A DNA stretch of 64,000 bases, taken from positions 177,571-241,570 of the forward strand of contig NW_026515508.1 of the NCBI RefSeq assembly GCF_014898815.1. Reading direction: 5' to 3'. The position numbers and the translations under genes were made by a program. The notes under the pieces were generated by a model. That model did not search any database. It worked only from the letters and a program-made list of their open reading frames with translations, and had not been told where the DNA came from. Origin of the DNA: Panonychus citri (taxonomy: Eukaryota > Arthropoda > Arachnida > Trombidiformes > Tetranychidae). This document shows positions 10,589 to 19,740 of this stretch, in pieces. Numbering within the stretch: position 1 is the first letter of the stretch; every line of letters begins with the position of its first letter.

Positions 10589-10837
10589 GTTGCCCCATTG
10601 AACGTTAAATAGTTGTTTTGAATGTTTAGTTTATTATTTAATATCGAATTCAGATAGAAAATTGTAAATTTACTCTTAAAAATGCATTAATATACTGTCT
10701 TGGAAGCAATTCAATTGATATTGTTTTCAAAATGATTACTATTTGTGGCAATGCAATGGCGCAGGCGTAACTTGAAGCCACGGAAATAAAAATGTGTTGA
10801 TAATATCTAAATAATCAAATATTTGCTATTATTTGTT

Positions 10838-12159
10838 AGTAGTTATACAAAGACCGGGTCTGGACCAAGAATCCATACTGGACCAGAAGTGTCAGACGCA
10901 ATTTAAATAAAAAACAAAAAAGTATAAGCATGAAAATAAACCTATTCTTATAGCTTTTTTAATGAAAAATTAAACGAAATCAAATTGCAAATTCCTCGTG
11001 AGGACTCTCTTTCTTTAAGTTCTATTTCCCGAGTTTTGGCCTGACACCATCGCTCGTATCTGAAAAAAAAGCATTTTTAGGGAGACCAATCTTGAGCTAA
11101 CAAATCAATGCCAACAAAAGAGAATAATCGTTACGCAAAGATAATTAAAAGATTAGCATGAAATACTTCGATCCGGCTAAAGTTTTTGAAATTGTAGTGA
11201 CCGAATCACCCACGATAAATAGATGGGCGAGCTTTTGGAATATTTTATGAGGATTTTTTAAAGTGCGAGCGAGCTAGATTGTTAACGTCATTTGGAACCA
11301 TTCTAGTAACAATGGACTGAGAACGGCTATTATATTTAAAGATGGCATGATCTGCTAAAAACACTCGATTGAATTGGCTCATCCTAACTTGTAGATATTC
11401 ATACTACAGTAAACATGATAATGAGTCAAAATACTAATACAAGATAAGTGAATGGTGCATAGTAAACCAGATAGATATGATGAAATTGATGGATCAAATT
11501 GCACTATTGAAATCTCTTTTGATACATTTAAACGTTTCAAAGCTCTTGTTGACCAAATTGATTATGACAAAATGACGTGTGGGTTTTTCTATATAGATGA
11601 GGATCGCCTCATTTCTAGCTTATTCTAATTGTATCATAAGAATTAATAATAATATAAATTGTAAAAGAAAAATACTGAAAAATCTGCTTACGCTGATCAA
11701 CTACCAAATTCACGGCCTCATCATCGTCATCATCATTATCTTACCGATTCTGAGACAAGTCCATTGCATCAGCAAAAACACAAGCTAAAAAAGTGATCGA
11801 AAATAATATTAACAAAATGTGAATCAGTAAGTAATACTAATCAACTTACCAAAGGTTAATAGAAGAACAAGTGGGATTTTTTGAATGAACATGATTAATG
11901 ATTTACTCATTAGTTTAAAAAACTTATTTATATTGCCAAACAAAAGTTAAAGAAACGTATAGTTTATCTGAATGTTTGTTTACTAATGAAACAGGTTTGA
12001 ACAAAAAGAGAAACTAGTGAAGTTTCAGTGTATAAAAACAAAAAAGCGCATTTTTCAAATCAAGATTAATTAGATTCATAGTAAATTAATCTCTCCATGA
12101 AAATTTTTTCCCCCACTTCCACTTCTGGCTGAGCCAGAAGTACAGTTTTATATACTACT
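10838..12159. mobile_element. possible third, decayed element with AGTAGT ends
   Basis: Starts AGTAGTTATAC and ends in the inverted form TATACTACT, the same AGTAGT terminus as the two better supported elements. The interior lacks host simple repeats and holds a 58-codon ORF. A perfect palindrome CTTCTGGCTGAGCCAGAAG lies at 12122-12140. Against it: the inverted match is only about 12 bp and imperfect, and the flanks (TTTGTT and GTTCAT) do not form a clear duplication. Confidence 0.3.
11452..11628 (+). CDS. small unknown ORF, 58 aa
   Basis: ATG at 11452 to TAA at 11626-11628. The composition is balanced and protein-like (TIEISFDTFKRFKALVDQI, then MTCGFFYIDEDRLI), unlike the low-complexity chance ORFs of the host introns. 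A second overlapping frame from ATG 11597 ends at 11788 and contains a hydrophobic run (GLIIVIIIILPIL) that could be a membrane helix. I recognise no family. It may be a gene remnant of the possible third element. Confidence 0.35.
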   Translation: MVHSKPDRYDEIDGSNCTIEISFDTFKRFKALVDQIDYDKMTCGFFYIDEDRLISSLF

Positions 12160-14678
12160 GTTCATTAGCAATTTTAGGTAACCATTTCTTATTGTCTCAT
12201 TTAGCTCTGTATGGATTTAATTTGGCATTCCAACTGACCATTGATATATTAGATTTTTGTAAGGAAGCAATAGCTAAGTTCGAGAAATAGAAGTTATTTC
12301 GTTCTATTCCACAAGATTTTTGTTCCTCAACTTGATTTTGTATGAACGTGATGAAAATGTAGTGAAATCTCAACGATGATGGTTAAATATCATCATGTAG
12401 AGGAAGATGAATGATATAAAAGTGATAAGTGAAAATACTAAAAGAAAAGTTTTCCACTTTCACCAAATATCATCATGAATGAAGATGGAAATGTACATAA
12501 AATTATATCTATGAAAAAAAGGCAACTTCTCATTTCTTACATGACTGATAAGTGAAAACAAAAAGCAAAAAAGAAGATTTTTTTTCGTAAAGATTGTTCA
12601 ATTTTTGTATCTTAAGAAGGTATCATGAAATCTTTTGAACATCATTCTACATGATGAGAAAATATGCTCAGTAAACAACAAAAAATCTCGAGAATGGAAA
12701 TGAGTAATGTCATTATTATGCTCATGATGAGAATCAGAAAATTCAGTTACTAACTTACATACAAGTTAATTGCTCTGATTTCATTGGCACGAAAGAGATA
12801 CTCTTGAAGCTAATATTTCTGAAACGACACTTTTGGTTTTAAGAACTTTTTTTCTGTTTTTATTAATGTTTTCCATTTCAAAAGTGTTTGTTTCATATCA
12901 TTTATTGAGTATTTTGAGATTAATCAATCAAACTTTTTGTTTCTCTTTTCTTATAATCTTTTCACTGATTCTCTGGAAGTGAAAGTGGAATACGATTTGT
13001 AGAATAGCTCAAAGAAATTGAAACAAGAAGTAAAGTGAATCGAATGGGAAAAAAAAGAGAATGGGAAAAAAAGATTTGTTTCTTTTCACCACCTTCTTTA
13101 CTTTTCATTGTTTACTTTAACACTTTTTTCTCTGTTTTCGAAAGCAATTCATCATTCATCAACTAATAACATGTCCATCTAATAACGTATCATGTTTGCT
13201 GTATTCTCTGAATTGGAACTGAGCTTTTTCCAGTAAACAGTGTAAAGGGAAGAGGCGGATGAAAAAGAGAAAAAAGTTGACATGTGAAAGTTAAATGTTT
13301 GAAATGAAACAGATTTAACAGTTGTCCCCTCTCACTCAATCTCTTGACCAGTGGCTATCATTTTAGAAAACAATGTGTAACTGTAATTAAATCACATCAA
13401 GCGTTGGGTGAAAGCTGAAATTAATTTGCATCGATGGTAAAGTTATCCCTTGAGGGGTATTATTATTACCCTTGGTAGTTGAAGATTAGCAAACTTGTCA
13501 TTCAATTGATTTAAACCACATTATATGAACATTGATACTTAATTACAGATTAATAACATTAGCTAATCATTAACATTTTATCGTTAATTAGTAATAATTG
13601 TTACAATTTCTTCATCTTTTTTAATTATGGCAACTTTATGCTTGGATTTGTAAGCAATCATGAAAAATTCATTCATCAATTACAGTTATTATCATCTATC
13701 CTATCTAATAAAAGTATCATGTACATGAGATTTAACTTGAATCTTTCTCAATGATGATAGTGTAAGCCAAAGGTAATTTTTGTCCTTCTTTGTATAACTA
13801 AACTAGTATCATCATCATCTAGAATGACAAAACCTTAACCTTGACAAGGAAAACATCCCAAGTAATCATCCTGATGATCATGAATCAAAATAAGATTCAG
13901 ATTGGGAATCTGAGAAAGAGAGAGAGAGAGAGACTTAACCAATTATCCGACCAACTCATTCATTCAGAATGAAAGATCAATACAAATACTCACATGTAAT
14001 GGTATAAATATAAAGAAGAAAAGAAAAAGATTCTCATTCTCCCTGAGCCTCTTTTTTACTCAACATGCATAACTACATAATCCACCCTCTATCTTCCTCT
14101 CTCTCTCTCTCCTTCTTTCTTCCACCCACTCTTATCGTCATCATCATCATTTTTCTCTGGTTTTGTTATACACTATTAGAAGAAGCATAAATAAATCTAA
14201 TTTGCTGGGAAGAGAAACAAAAACAAAGAAGTTGGAGGAGAAAAAAAATACTAACAGTTGAACAATCGAAGGATAGAATTACTAGTTCCCTGTTTTTCTG
14301 ATAACAAATTAACTTTCACCAATTGAATTGGTTCACTGAAGATTCTTCAATCTTCATTTCGCCTTACAATTCCATCATCATCGTCACCACCACCACCACG
14401 AACCTCAATCCCACTCGTAACAATTTCCCTCCACATCCATATTAACCCAAATGTATATTATTATCATTTAAACAACTTTACTTTATGTGTTTACTTTTAC
14501 TTGTTTATCTACAATCATAAATAAACTGTTACTTACTCAAATTGACAATTTAGCTTTCAGCTTAATAATAATACTTATCATTACCAAGATTATGATATGA
14601 TTTAAAGATCATATTAATACACAATCAGATCTTATAATTTACTGATCAACTTTGACACAATTCAATCCATTTGTTTCC

Positions 14679-14749
14679 AGTAGTATAGTGTCTATTGCCT
14701 GTTATGGGCGGAGCTTAAAGTTGTCTGGGGGTGGGTACCTGAAGTGGGG
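14679..14749 (+). repeat. left terminal inverted repeat of large Polinton
   Basis: Begins AGTAGTATAGTGTC and runs to ...CCTGAAGTGGGG. It matches the reverse complement of 30265-30337 except for a 2-bp indel near the tip. Confidence 0.9.
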
Positions 14750-14767
14750 GGGGGGGGAGGGAGGGGG
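14746..14767. repeat. G-rich tract just inside left TIR
   Basis: A run of 12 G followed by AGGGAGGGGG. It is present only on the left side, directly at the inner edge of the TIR. It could form a G-quadruplex or be a slippage expansion. Confidence 0.8.
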
Positions 14768-14856
14768 TATCAGAAAAATGCGCAGATTTCAAAAATGACA
14801 ATTACACATGCGCAATAAGATGCGCTCTATAATATGCGCAGTAATTTAGTTAGAAG

Positions 14857-14864
14857 TATAAAAC
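14857..14864 (+). promoter_or_regulatory. TATA box of the IAP gene
   Basis: TATAAAAC 79 bp before the chosen ATG at 14943. An ATG-Lys-stop mini-ORF at 14878 lies between them and would fall before or near the transcription start. Confidence 0.45.
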
Positions 14865-14942
14865 AAGATTGCCAACCATGAAATAAATCAGTTCATTCTC
14901 ATCTCTTGCTTGTGTCGTTTCTCTTTATTTGTGAGCAATAAT

Positions 14943-16016
14943 ATGATTGACATAACATTTTCACCAATGTCTGATCTTAGTTATCTCAAAGATGAGGGAC
15001 AGCGGATAGAAACCTTCTTTGCATCCGAATGGGGGCGTGAGATAGAAAATCGCTTCGAATTAGCGCGTGATGGTTATTACTATACAGGAGTAACTCGACA
15101 ATGCAAGTGTATTTTTTGTGGACATCTACATTATGCATCTAATGTTCAGGATTTATATTATATTGAACATCGGTTACAATCATCAAATTGTCCCTTCGTG
15201 CGAAATCTTGATTGTGGTAATATACCTTACAGGCCAACTGAAACGCCTAACCGTGGAGGTTGGTTTGAAGTAGGTAATCAACACAGTTCAACTCAAAATC
15301 AATCTCACATACAAGAGACCTCTATTCAAAACAGTGAACATAGTTCAAGTGAAGGTGAAGACGTAATAGATGATTACCCAAGATCACAGAATGATCGTGA
15401 GATCATAGAGGCGGTTAGACATGAAACTCCTACTCGGGGTGCTCGTCGTTACATCAGATCAATAAGACGCAACATCCGAAATCGGCTTATAACTTTTGCT
15501 GCATCATGTGAACGTAGAAGATACTTCAAACCAGTTACTCCTGAGCTTAGCTCATTAGTTAAGAGACTATCAACATTTGATGGATGGCCTTCCAACACTA
15601 TAATTAGTCCAAATGAATTAGCTGAGGCAGGATTCTTCTACACTAAAGTACAAGATCACACAAGATGTTTCAATTGCAACGGTACAATTTCAAATTGGGA
15701 GAAGGACGACAATGCTTGGGCGGTTCATGCATATTTCTTTCCAAAATGCTCTTTTCTTTATTTGAAAAGAGGACAGCTTTTTATCGATGGTATAAATTCA
15801 CCAAAAGCTAAGGTCACACCCTTGCAAGAATTACCAGAAGCATCTGAGGATAAGAATCGATATACATGTAAAATATGTCTTGACAAAGAAATAGGCACAG
15901 TTTTTACTCCATGTGATCATGCAATATCATGCACAGAGTGTGCGCCACAACTTGATTCATGTCCTATTTGTAAGACAAATATCGCGAGTATTTTTAGATT
16001 GAAATTAATCGATTGA
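14943..16016 (+). CDS. inhibitor of apoptosis protein: two BIR domains and C-terminal RING
   Basis: IAPs bind caspases or their activators through BIR zinc folds and ubiquitinate partners through the RING. Start taken at the first ATG of the frame, 14943 (357 aa); upstream in-frame codons lack ATG. BIR1 has CIFC, then His and Cys at exactly the CX2CX16HX6C spacing. BIR2 (CFNC ... DDNAWAVHAYFFPKC) has the same exact spacing. The last 50 residues hold a C3HC4 RING: CKIC, C-D-H, C-x2-C, CPIC. The region between the BIRs is Ser/Glu-rich, then Arg-rich. It is the only + strand gene at the left end of the element and converges on the TBP-like gene 5 bp away. It was probably captured from a host or virus and would keep infected cells alive. 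Confidence 0.93.
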   Translation: MIDITFSPMSDLSYLKDEGQRIETFFASEWGREIENRFELARDGYYYTGVTRQCKCIFCGHLHYASNVQDLYYIEHRLQSSNCPFVRNLDCGNIPYRPTETPNRGGWFEVGNQHSSTQNQSHIQETSIQNSEHSSSEGEDVIDDYPRSQNDREIIEAVRHETPTRGARRYIRSIRRNIRNRLITFAASCERRRYFKPVTPELSSLVKRLSTFDGWPSNTIISPNELAEAGFFYTKVQDHTRCFNCNGTISNWEKDDNAWAVHAYFFPKCSFLYLKRGQLFIDGINSPKAKVTPLQELPEASEDKNRYTCKICLDKEIGTVFTPCDHAISCTECAPQLDSCPICKTNIASIFRLKLID

Positions 16017-16021
16017 GTTTT

Positions 16022-16540
16022 TTAATTATAATATAATTTTATTAATAAACTGACTTCATCAAAAGAATTTACAATGTCTGTTTTATTCGTGAACCCTGTG
16101 AATATAAGTTTACCTGTATGAAATACAGAGACTTTAGACTTGCCAATTATATAGTAAGCAGCTGGATATATTTCAGGGTTATATTCAAAATCTCCATTCT
16201 TTGCTAGATCATTTAAAATAATAGGATAACCCAATGAGCAAGTAGCTACAATATTAACTATTTTCCCTTGAATATTTTCATTTATTTTACCAAGCTTAGA
16301 ACATAATTCACAAATAGCTTCATCGGCATCTTCCTTTTTCTTATTACCAACCACGTTTACTTTACCATTTCTGAATACAAGCATACAATTTTTTATTCTC
16401 TTAATTATGGCTCCATTGAAGCGCTTCGGCCTGTAATCAACGCTGTGGTAAATATTACTCAAATTTGATAAGACAATATCAAACGGCAATGAATAAGTAA
16501 CTACCATATTTGTTACACGAGGAGATGTTGTACTATTCAT
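16022..16540 (-). CDS. TATA-binding protein (TBP) homologue encoded by the Polinton
   Basis: 172 aa, almost exactly a bare TBP core (about 180 aa in eukaryotes) with no N-terminal tail. Two imperfect repeats form the saddle. Repeat 1 is about residues 11-84 (NMVVTYSL, YRPKRFNGAII, MLVFRNGKVNVVG). Repeat 2 is about 93-170 (KIVNIVATCSL, YNPEIYPAAYY, VSVFHTGKLIFTGF). The positions of the four DNA-intercalating Phe of TBP are occupied by Phe41, Phe56, Tyr125 and Phe140. It should bind TATA-like promoters and could recruit TFIIB and polymerase II, or polymerase III factors, to element genes. ATG at 16540 lies 27 bp after the protease stop, in the late-gene block. It is divergent from canonical TBP and unlikely to be a recent host copy. 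Confidence 0.88.
   Translation of the reverse strand: MNSTTSPRVTNMVVTYSLPFDIVLSNLSNIYHSVDYRPKRFNGAIIKRIKNCMLVFRNGKVNVVGNKKKEDADEAICELCSKLGKINENIQGKIVNIVATCSLGYPIILNDLAKNGDFEYNPEIYPAAYYIIGKSKVSVFHTGKLIFTGFTNKTDIVNSFDEVSLLIKLYYN
16044..16049 (+). terminator. AATAAA polyadenylation signal for the IAP gene
   Basis: Lies 28 bp after the IAP stop, inside the 3' coding end of the convergent TBP-like gene, so the two transcripts would overlap. Confidence 0.5.
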
Positions 16541-16567
16541 GCTTAAAGTAAAAGTGACAGATAATCT

Positions 16568-16990
16568 TTAATCGTCATAAGTTATACAGGTCACAACTTT
16601 ATCATTAGCTTTAGTGTCTCTAGAAAACAGCTTCAAGAACGAAACGAAACTCAAATTTTTAGACCTCATTTTAACAAATGATATACAAAACTCTCCACAT
16701 GTCTTTGACATCGGATGTTGAATACATCTCCCATTCCATAATAATTTACGAGTTCCTATAGCTTTACTTATTTCACAATACATCGGAGGGAGACCAAATG
16801 AATCAAAGTATTCACATACAGTAGCGGTGAATCGAATAGCTACCCAATGAGTACCAGGCTCTGATGCTCGATCTGTATTAATGATGATAAATGACGGGTA
16901 TTCAACTACTGATGGTATTTCGTTTCTTGCAAATACTCCTAAAAAATTATTATAAGATTGCAAAGCCTTTATTATTTCATAACTCCACAT
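16568..16990 (-). CDS. adenain-like cysteine protease (virion maturation protease)
   Basis: 140 aa. His48 in GTHWVAIR, Asp63 in EYFDSFG, Gln91 in CIQHP and Cys98 in TCGEFC form the His-Asp/Glu-Gln-Cys order of adenovirus proteases and their Polinton relatives. The length is somewhat short compared with adenain (about 200 aa), which is usual for Polintons. It would cleave capsid and core precursors during virion assembly. ATG at 16990 follows the capsid gene stop (16999) by only 8 bp, so it belongs to the structural gene block. Confidence 0.9.
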   Translation of the reverse strand: MWSYEIIKALQSYNNFLGVFARNEIPSVVEYPSFIIINTDRASEPGTHWVAIRFTATVCEYFDSFGLPPMYCEISKAIGTRKLLWNGRCIQHPMSKTCGEFCISFVKMRSKNLSFVSFLKLFSRDTKANDKVVTCITYDD

Positions 16991-16998
16991 TTTTTTTT

Positions 16999-18306
16999 TT
17001 ACTTGAAATCAGTCACAGCATTTCGCTCTAGATCAAGTTCAATGATGTTATCAAATTCACAGTAGAGAAGTACAGTTATAGTTTCAGGTAGAGGTTGAGA
17101 AAATTTCAATTGTACTCTTAGTGAGCCTCTTTTAATAGGGTTAATATGTCCGGCCATCCCCGGTCCTTGTGATAAGTCAGGAGCAAAGTTGAATGCAAAA
17201 ATTGTTTTTCCAGTCAAATACTCTTCTCGTGATATGCCAATTGTACTGTCAGTTGAATTCATGTTCATAGCTTGAAATAGTCCCGAATATTCACGGACAA
17301 AAAGACCATTAGCAAAGTCAGGCTGATAAGCATTTGTTGGATATTGAACACCATCAACATAACAAGCTACATGTGATACATTAAAGTGTTCGAAGATAAA
17401 TGGATCCTGTGATTTAATTCCATTAAATGCTGTATTTTTCACCATGAATAAGAATAATCTACGCGGGAGTTGGCCAGTTATGATATTGTCGAGAACAGCA
17501 TCAAGAGAATTAGCATGTATTGAAGCCTGTCTCAAGTCAACACGTGAAATAGGGTAACAAGCTGGAGCAATAGCTAGGGCTTTCGTGTGTGCATTAAATA
17601 GTTGTGGTGTTGCTTTCATTTTGTGAACAAATAAGCACGCATCCTTAATTGTCGTGGTAACATTCTTTAAGCTTCCTCCGAATTGCATATAGAATGATGG
17701 ATCATGTGTCAGAATTCTTATCTTCATGTCTTTCCCGCCAACTAATGCTTTTCCCTGAAAAGTCATATCCAAGTGTAGTCTACCATAAAGATCTACCTCT
17801 TTAGTATTTGTAGATTTAACATCACTAGGCTTGAAGAAACTTCGACGCCTAGCTACATCCTCTATCCAAAAACAAGTAGACAAGTGCGATCTTTTAGCTT
17901 CAGTTGAAAATCCTAGTAAATTTTCAATAAAGGCACGATGTGCATAAGTTGAATTTGCCATAGTCACTTCTTTACCGCCAATTTCAAGTTCAATCTGCTT
18001 GATCATTGAATGTAGTAGATTGTTTGCTGGTGTAAATGATTCCCAGTCTTGATCTTCCAAATCTTTATTATCTATCTTATGTAGTTTAGCTTGCAATTTG
18101 ACATAGAAATATGTTTCATGTAAGAGTATATATTCATCTTTAGATGTTGGCACTGAAAACTCGATTATTTTCGTAGAATCAAGAGATGATATCGGTCTGT
18201 ATTGTACTTCATAGCTTCTTTCTATTGATTTCTGTACAGGGGGTATTGTGAATAAATCTAGTTCAGAAAGAACCGCCTCTTTTGAATATTTGCTTTGGAT
18301 GGTCAT
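16999..18306 (-). CDS. major capsid protein, double jelly-roll (hexon-like)
   Basis: 435 aa, typical length for Polinton/adintovirus major capsid proteins. The N-terminus is diagnostic: LDLFTIPPVQKSIERSYEVQ, then YRPISSL and IEFSVPTSKDEYILLHETYFY, the opening strands of the first jelly roll. The C-terminal part ends in PINPIKRGSLRVQLKF-type strands and a short acidic/basic tail. Trimers would tile an icosahedral shell. ATG at 18306 overlaps the end of the upstream 113-aa gene by 4 bp, showing tight packing of late genes. Confidence 0.9.
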   Translation of the reverse strand: MTIQSKYSKEAVLSELDLFTIPPVQKSIERSYEVQYRPISSLDSTKIIEFSVPTSKDEYILLHETYFYVKLQAKLHKIDNKDLEDQDWESFTPANNLLHSMIKQIELEIGGKEVTMANSTYAHRAFIENLLGFSTEAKRSHLSTCFWIEDVARRRSFFKPSDVKSTNTKEVDLYGRLHLDMTFQGKALVGGKDMKIRILTHDPSFYMQFGGSLKNVTTTIKDACLFVHKMKATPQLFNAHTKALAIAPACYPISRVDLRQASIHANSLDAVLDNIITGQLPRRLFLFMVKNTAFNGIKSQDPFIFEHFNVSHVACYVDGVQYPTNAYQPDFANGLFVREYSGLFQAMNMNSTDSTIGISREEYLTGKTIFAFNFAPDLSQGPGMAGHINPIKRGSLRVQLKFSQPLPETITVLLYCEFDNIIELDLERNAVTDFK

Positions 18307-18644
18307 TTCAAGAAATTATAACCTGTGATATACGCTCTTTTAGTCACTTTTCTCCTTTTTATACCTGAACCTGATTGAGTTTTATCATCCGAATGTTTCC
18401 TTTTTATAGCTTCTTGTGCTACTTCTTGTACCGTATCAATAATTCTATTTGTTGTTGAAGTTTTAACGTCTTCAAAAATAGCTTTACCAGTGTTAAGTGC
18501 CTTATCTCCTAGATAACGTAAAAGTGGTAAGACCTTGCTTGTGAATAGTCTGCTGAAAAAACCACCTCCTCTCTGATACCTTGCTCCTACAAATGATTGA
18601 ATTGCAGCCCCGTTTCCTGCTTGTTCTAAATAATAGCTTTCCAT
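18303..18644 (-). CDS. small basic virion protein (pVI/pX-like)
   Basis: 113 aa. The N-terminal half has GARYQRGGGFFSRLFTSKVL followed by PLLRYLGDKALNTGKAI, a Gly-rich start and an amphipathic helix of the kind seen in Polinton/adenovirus membrane-lytic minor proteins (RGGGFFxxLF..xxLPLL). The C-terminal half is Lys/Arg-rich with SGSGIKRRKVTKR, a likely nuclear or DNA-binding tail. It lies between the penton-type and major capsid genes, overlapping both (19 bp and 4 bp). Assignment rests on position and pattern, not on a defined fold. Confidence 0.7.
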   Translation of the reverse strand: MESYYLEQAGNGAAIQSFVGARYQRGGGFFSRLFTSKVLPLLRYLGDKALNTGKAIFEDVKTSTTNRIIDTVQEVAQEAIKRKHSDDKTQSGSGIKRRKVTKRAYITGYNFLK

Positions 18645-19453
18645 GCTTTCTTGAAATGTAGTGTTACAGATACTCTTCCGAACTGAAATTGTATTGGATT
18701 ACCTACATCATCCTTTATATTGATTCTTATTTTGTCAATGAAGTTTGAATTTATAGGAAAGTAATATGGCTTTTGAAAGATTAAATTGATATCCGATCCA
18801 AAATCAAACTTATCATCAATTTTAGCTGACCTCAAAAAATTTGATTGTGTATTACCAACAATTGAATGAGACACAATATCACTGTAAACCATTAATGAAT
18901 GAATACCAGCTTTCATATCAAACAGTCTGATTGGTGATTTACCGCCAGCTTTGATACAATCTGGATCTATCAGAGATGCAAAAGTAATACTTTCATTGTT
19001 ATTTACAATAAGAGTTTTAGAAAAACCAAGCATATCTTCTAGTTCATCGCCTAAATTTATCAATATTGGTATATCATCGTTGGTATAGCCAAATTTCATC
19101 TCTACCTTTTGGCTATGTTTATCTAAAACTAAGCTTGGTAAAACGTATTTGTTTGAATTAAAACTAGCTTGGATTTTCTTATTAATGGCTGATATTAGAT
19201 CTTCAATATCAGAATACCACCCCGGATCTATCCCTGGTACTTGACCTAAAGTAAAAACGGGATCATAAAGTGAGAAGGTTGACGAATTCTGGACATTATA
19301 CCAGCTTTTTGTATATGTAAGCTCAGTGAGTGCTACATGGTAATCATCAGATAAGTTTAAGGGTTTAGGAAGGTACGTAATGTAATCGGAGATGGTATTT
19401 TTTTCGTATGAGAAGACGTTACTGGGTAAAGTAACATAAAATGAATGAGGCAT
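18626..19453 (-). CDS. minor capsid protein, penton-type
   Basis: 275 aa. The start (FYVTLPSNVFSYEKNTISDY, then ITYLPKPLNLSDDYHVALTE and SWYNV) is characteristic of the Polinton penton-like minor capsid protein: strand-rich, single jelly-roll, with the L-P-K-x-L-x-L-S...W-x-V-A-L-T-E pattern. It would occupy fivefold vertices. A TATA-like box at 19489-19496 lies 36 bp upstream of the ATG. Its 3' end overlaps the next small gene. Confidence 0.88.
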   Translation of the reverse strand: MPHSFYVTLPSNVFSYEKNTISDYITYLPKPLNLSDDYHVALTELTYTKSWYNVQNSSTFSLYDPVFTLGQVPGIDPGWYSDIEDLISAINKKIQASFNSNKYVLPSLVLDKHSQKVEMKFGYTNDDIPILINLGDELEDMLGFSKTLIVNNNESITFASLIDPDCIKAGGKSPIRLFDMKAGIHSLMVYSDIVSHSIVGNTQSNFLRSAKIDDKFDFGSDINLIFQKPYYFPINSNFIDKIRINIKDDVGNPIQFQFGRVSVTLHFKKAWKAII

Positions 19454-19470
19454 TGTAGATATTTTATTTA

Positions 19471-19740
19471 TTAAATATTTATTGTACGCTTTATATCATT
19501 TTCACTAACATTTCTGCTTGAAAGAAAAGACCCCTTTTTTGACATTTTAGGTGTTGGAAGGATACATCCAAGTGACATGGTTAGTAAAGTTAACCATAAC
19601 TTCTGATCTCCAGCATCAATGGATAGATTAATAAGTGAAGCAAGTATGACACAGAATAGAGTTAACATTTGCATTGTAAATATGAAAACATCTGGATTTA
19701 CGCTTGACTGATTGTTGTTATCGCTTTCGATTCGATCCAT
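19471..19740 (-). CDS. small protein with two predicted membrane helices
   Basis: 89 aa. Hydrophobic segments lie at about residues 17-42 (VFIFTMQMLTLFCVILASLI) and 49-63 (LWLTLLTMSLGCIL), separated by a short acidic loop, with a basic C-terminal tail. The gene starts inside the 3' end of the integrase gene (43-bp overlap). No family is recognised. Small membrane proteins at this place could serve virion entry or assembly, but the sequence alone does not show it. Confidence 0.6.
   Translation of the reverse strand: MDRIESDNNNQSSVNPDVFIFTMQMLTLFCVILASLINLSIDAGDQKLWLTLLTMSLGCILPTPKMSKKGSFLSSRNVSENDIKRTINI
19489..19496 (-). promoter_or_regulatory. TATA-like box before penton-type gene
   Basis: ATATAAAG on the minus strand, 36 bp before the ATG at 19453, inside the end of the 89-aa gene. 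It may drive the penton, small basic protein, capsid, protease and TBP genes downstream. Confidence 0.45.

Larger units (their letters stand above)
10583..14678. other. intron DNA between the two Polinton-type elements
   Basis: 10589-10837 is unremarkable AT-rich DNA. 10838-12159 differs from host background and is described separately. 12160-14678 is host-type intron: ATC/ATG-rich, with a GA tract at 13914-13933, a TC tract near 14095-14112 and no plausible gene. Confidence 0.6.

Noticed and set aside
14910..14942. N-terminal extension of the IAP frame
   Set aside because: The frame is open upstream of ATG 14943, but the extension begins at a TTG codon; eukaryotic initiation there is unlikely.
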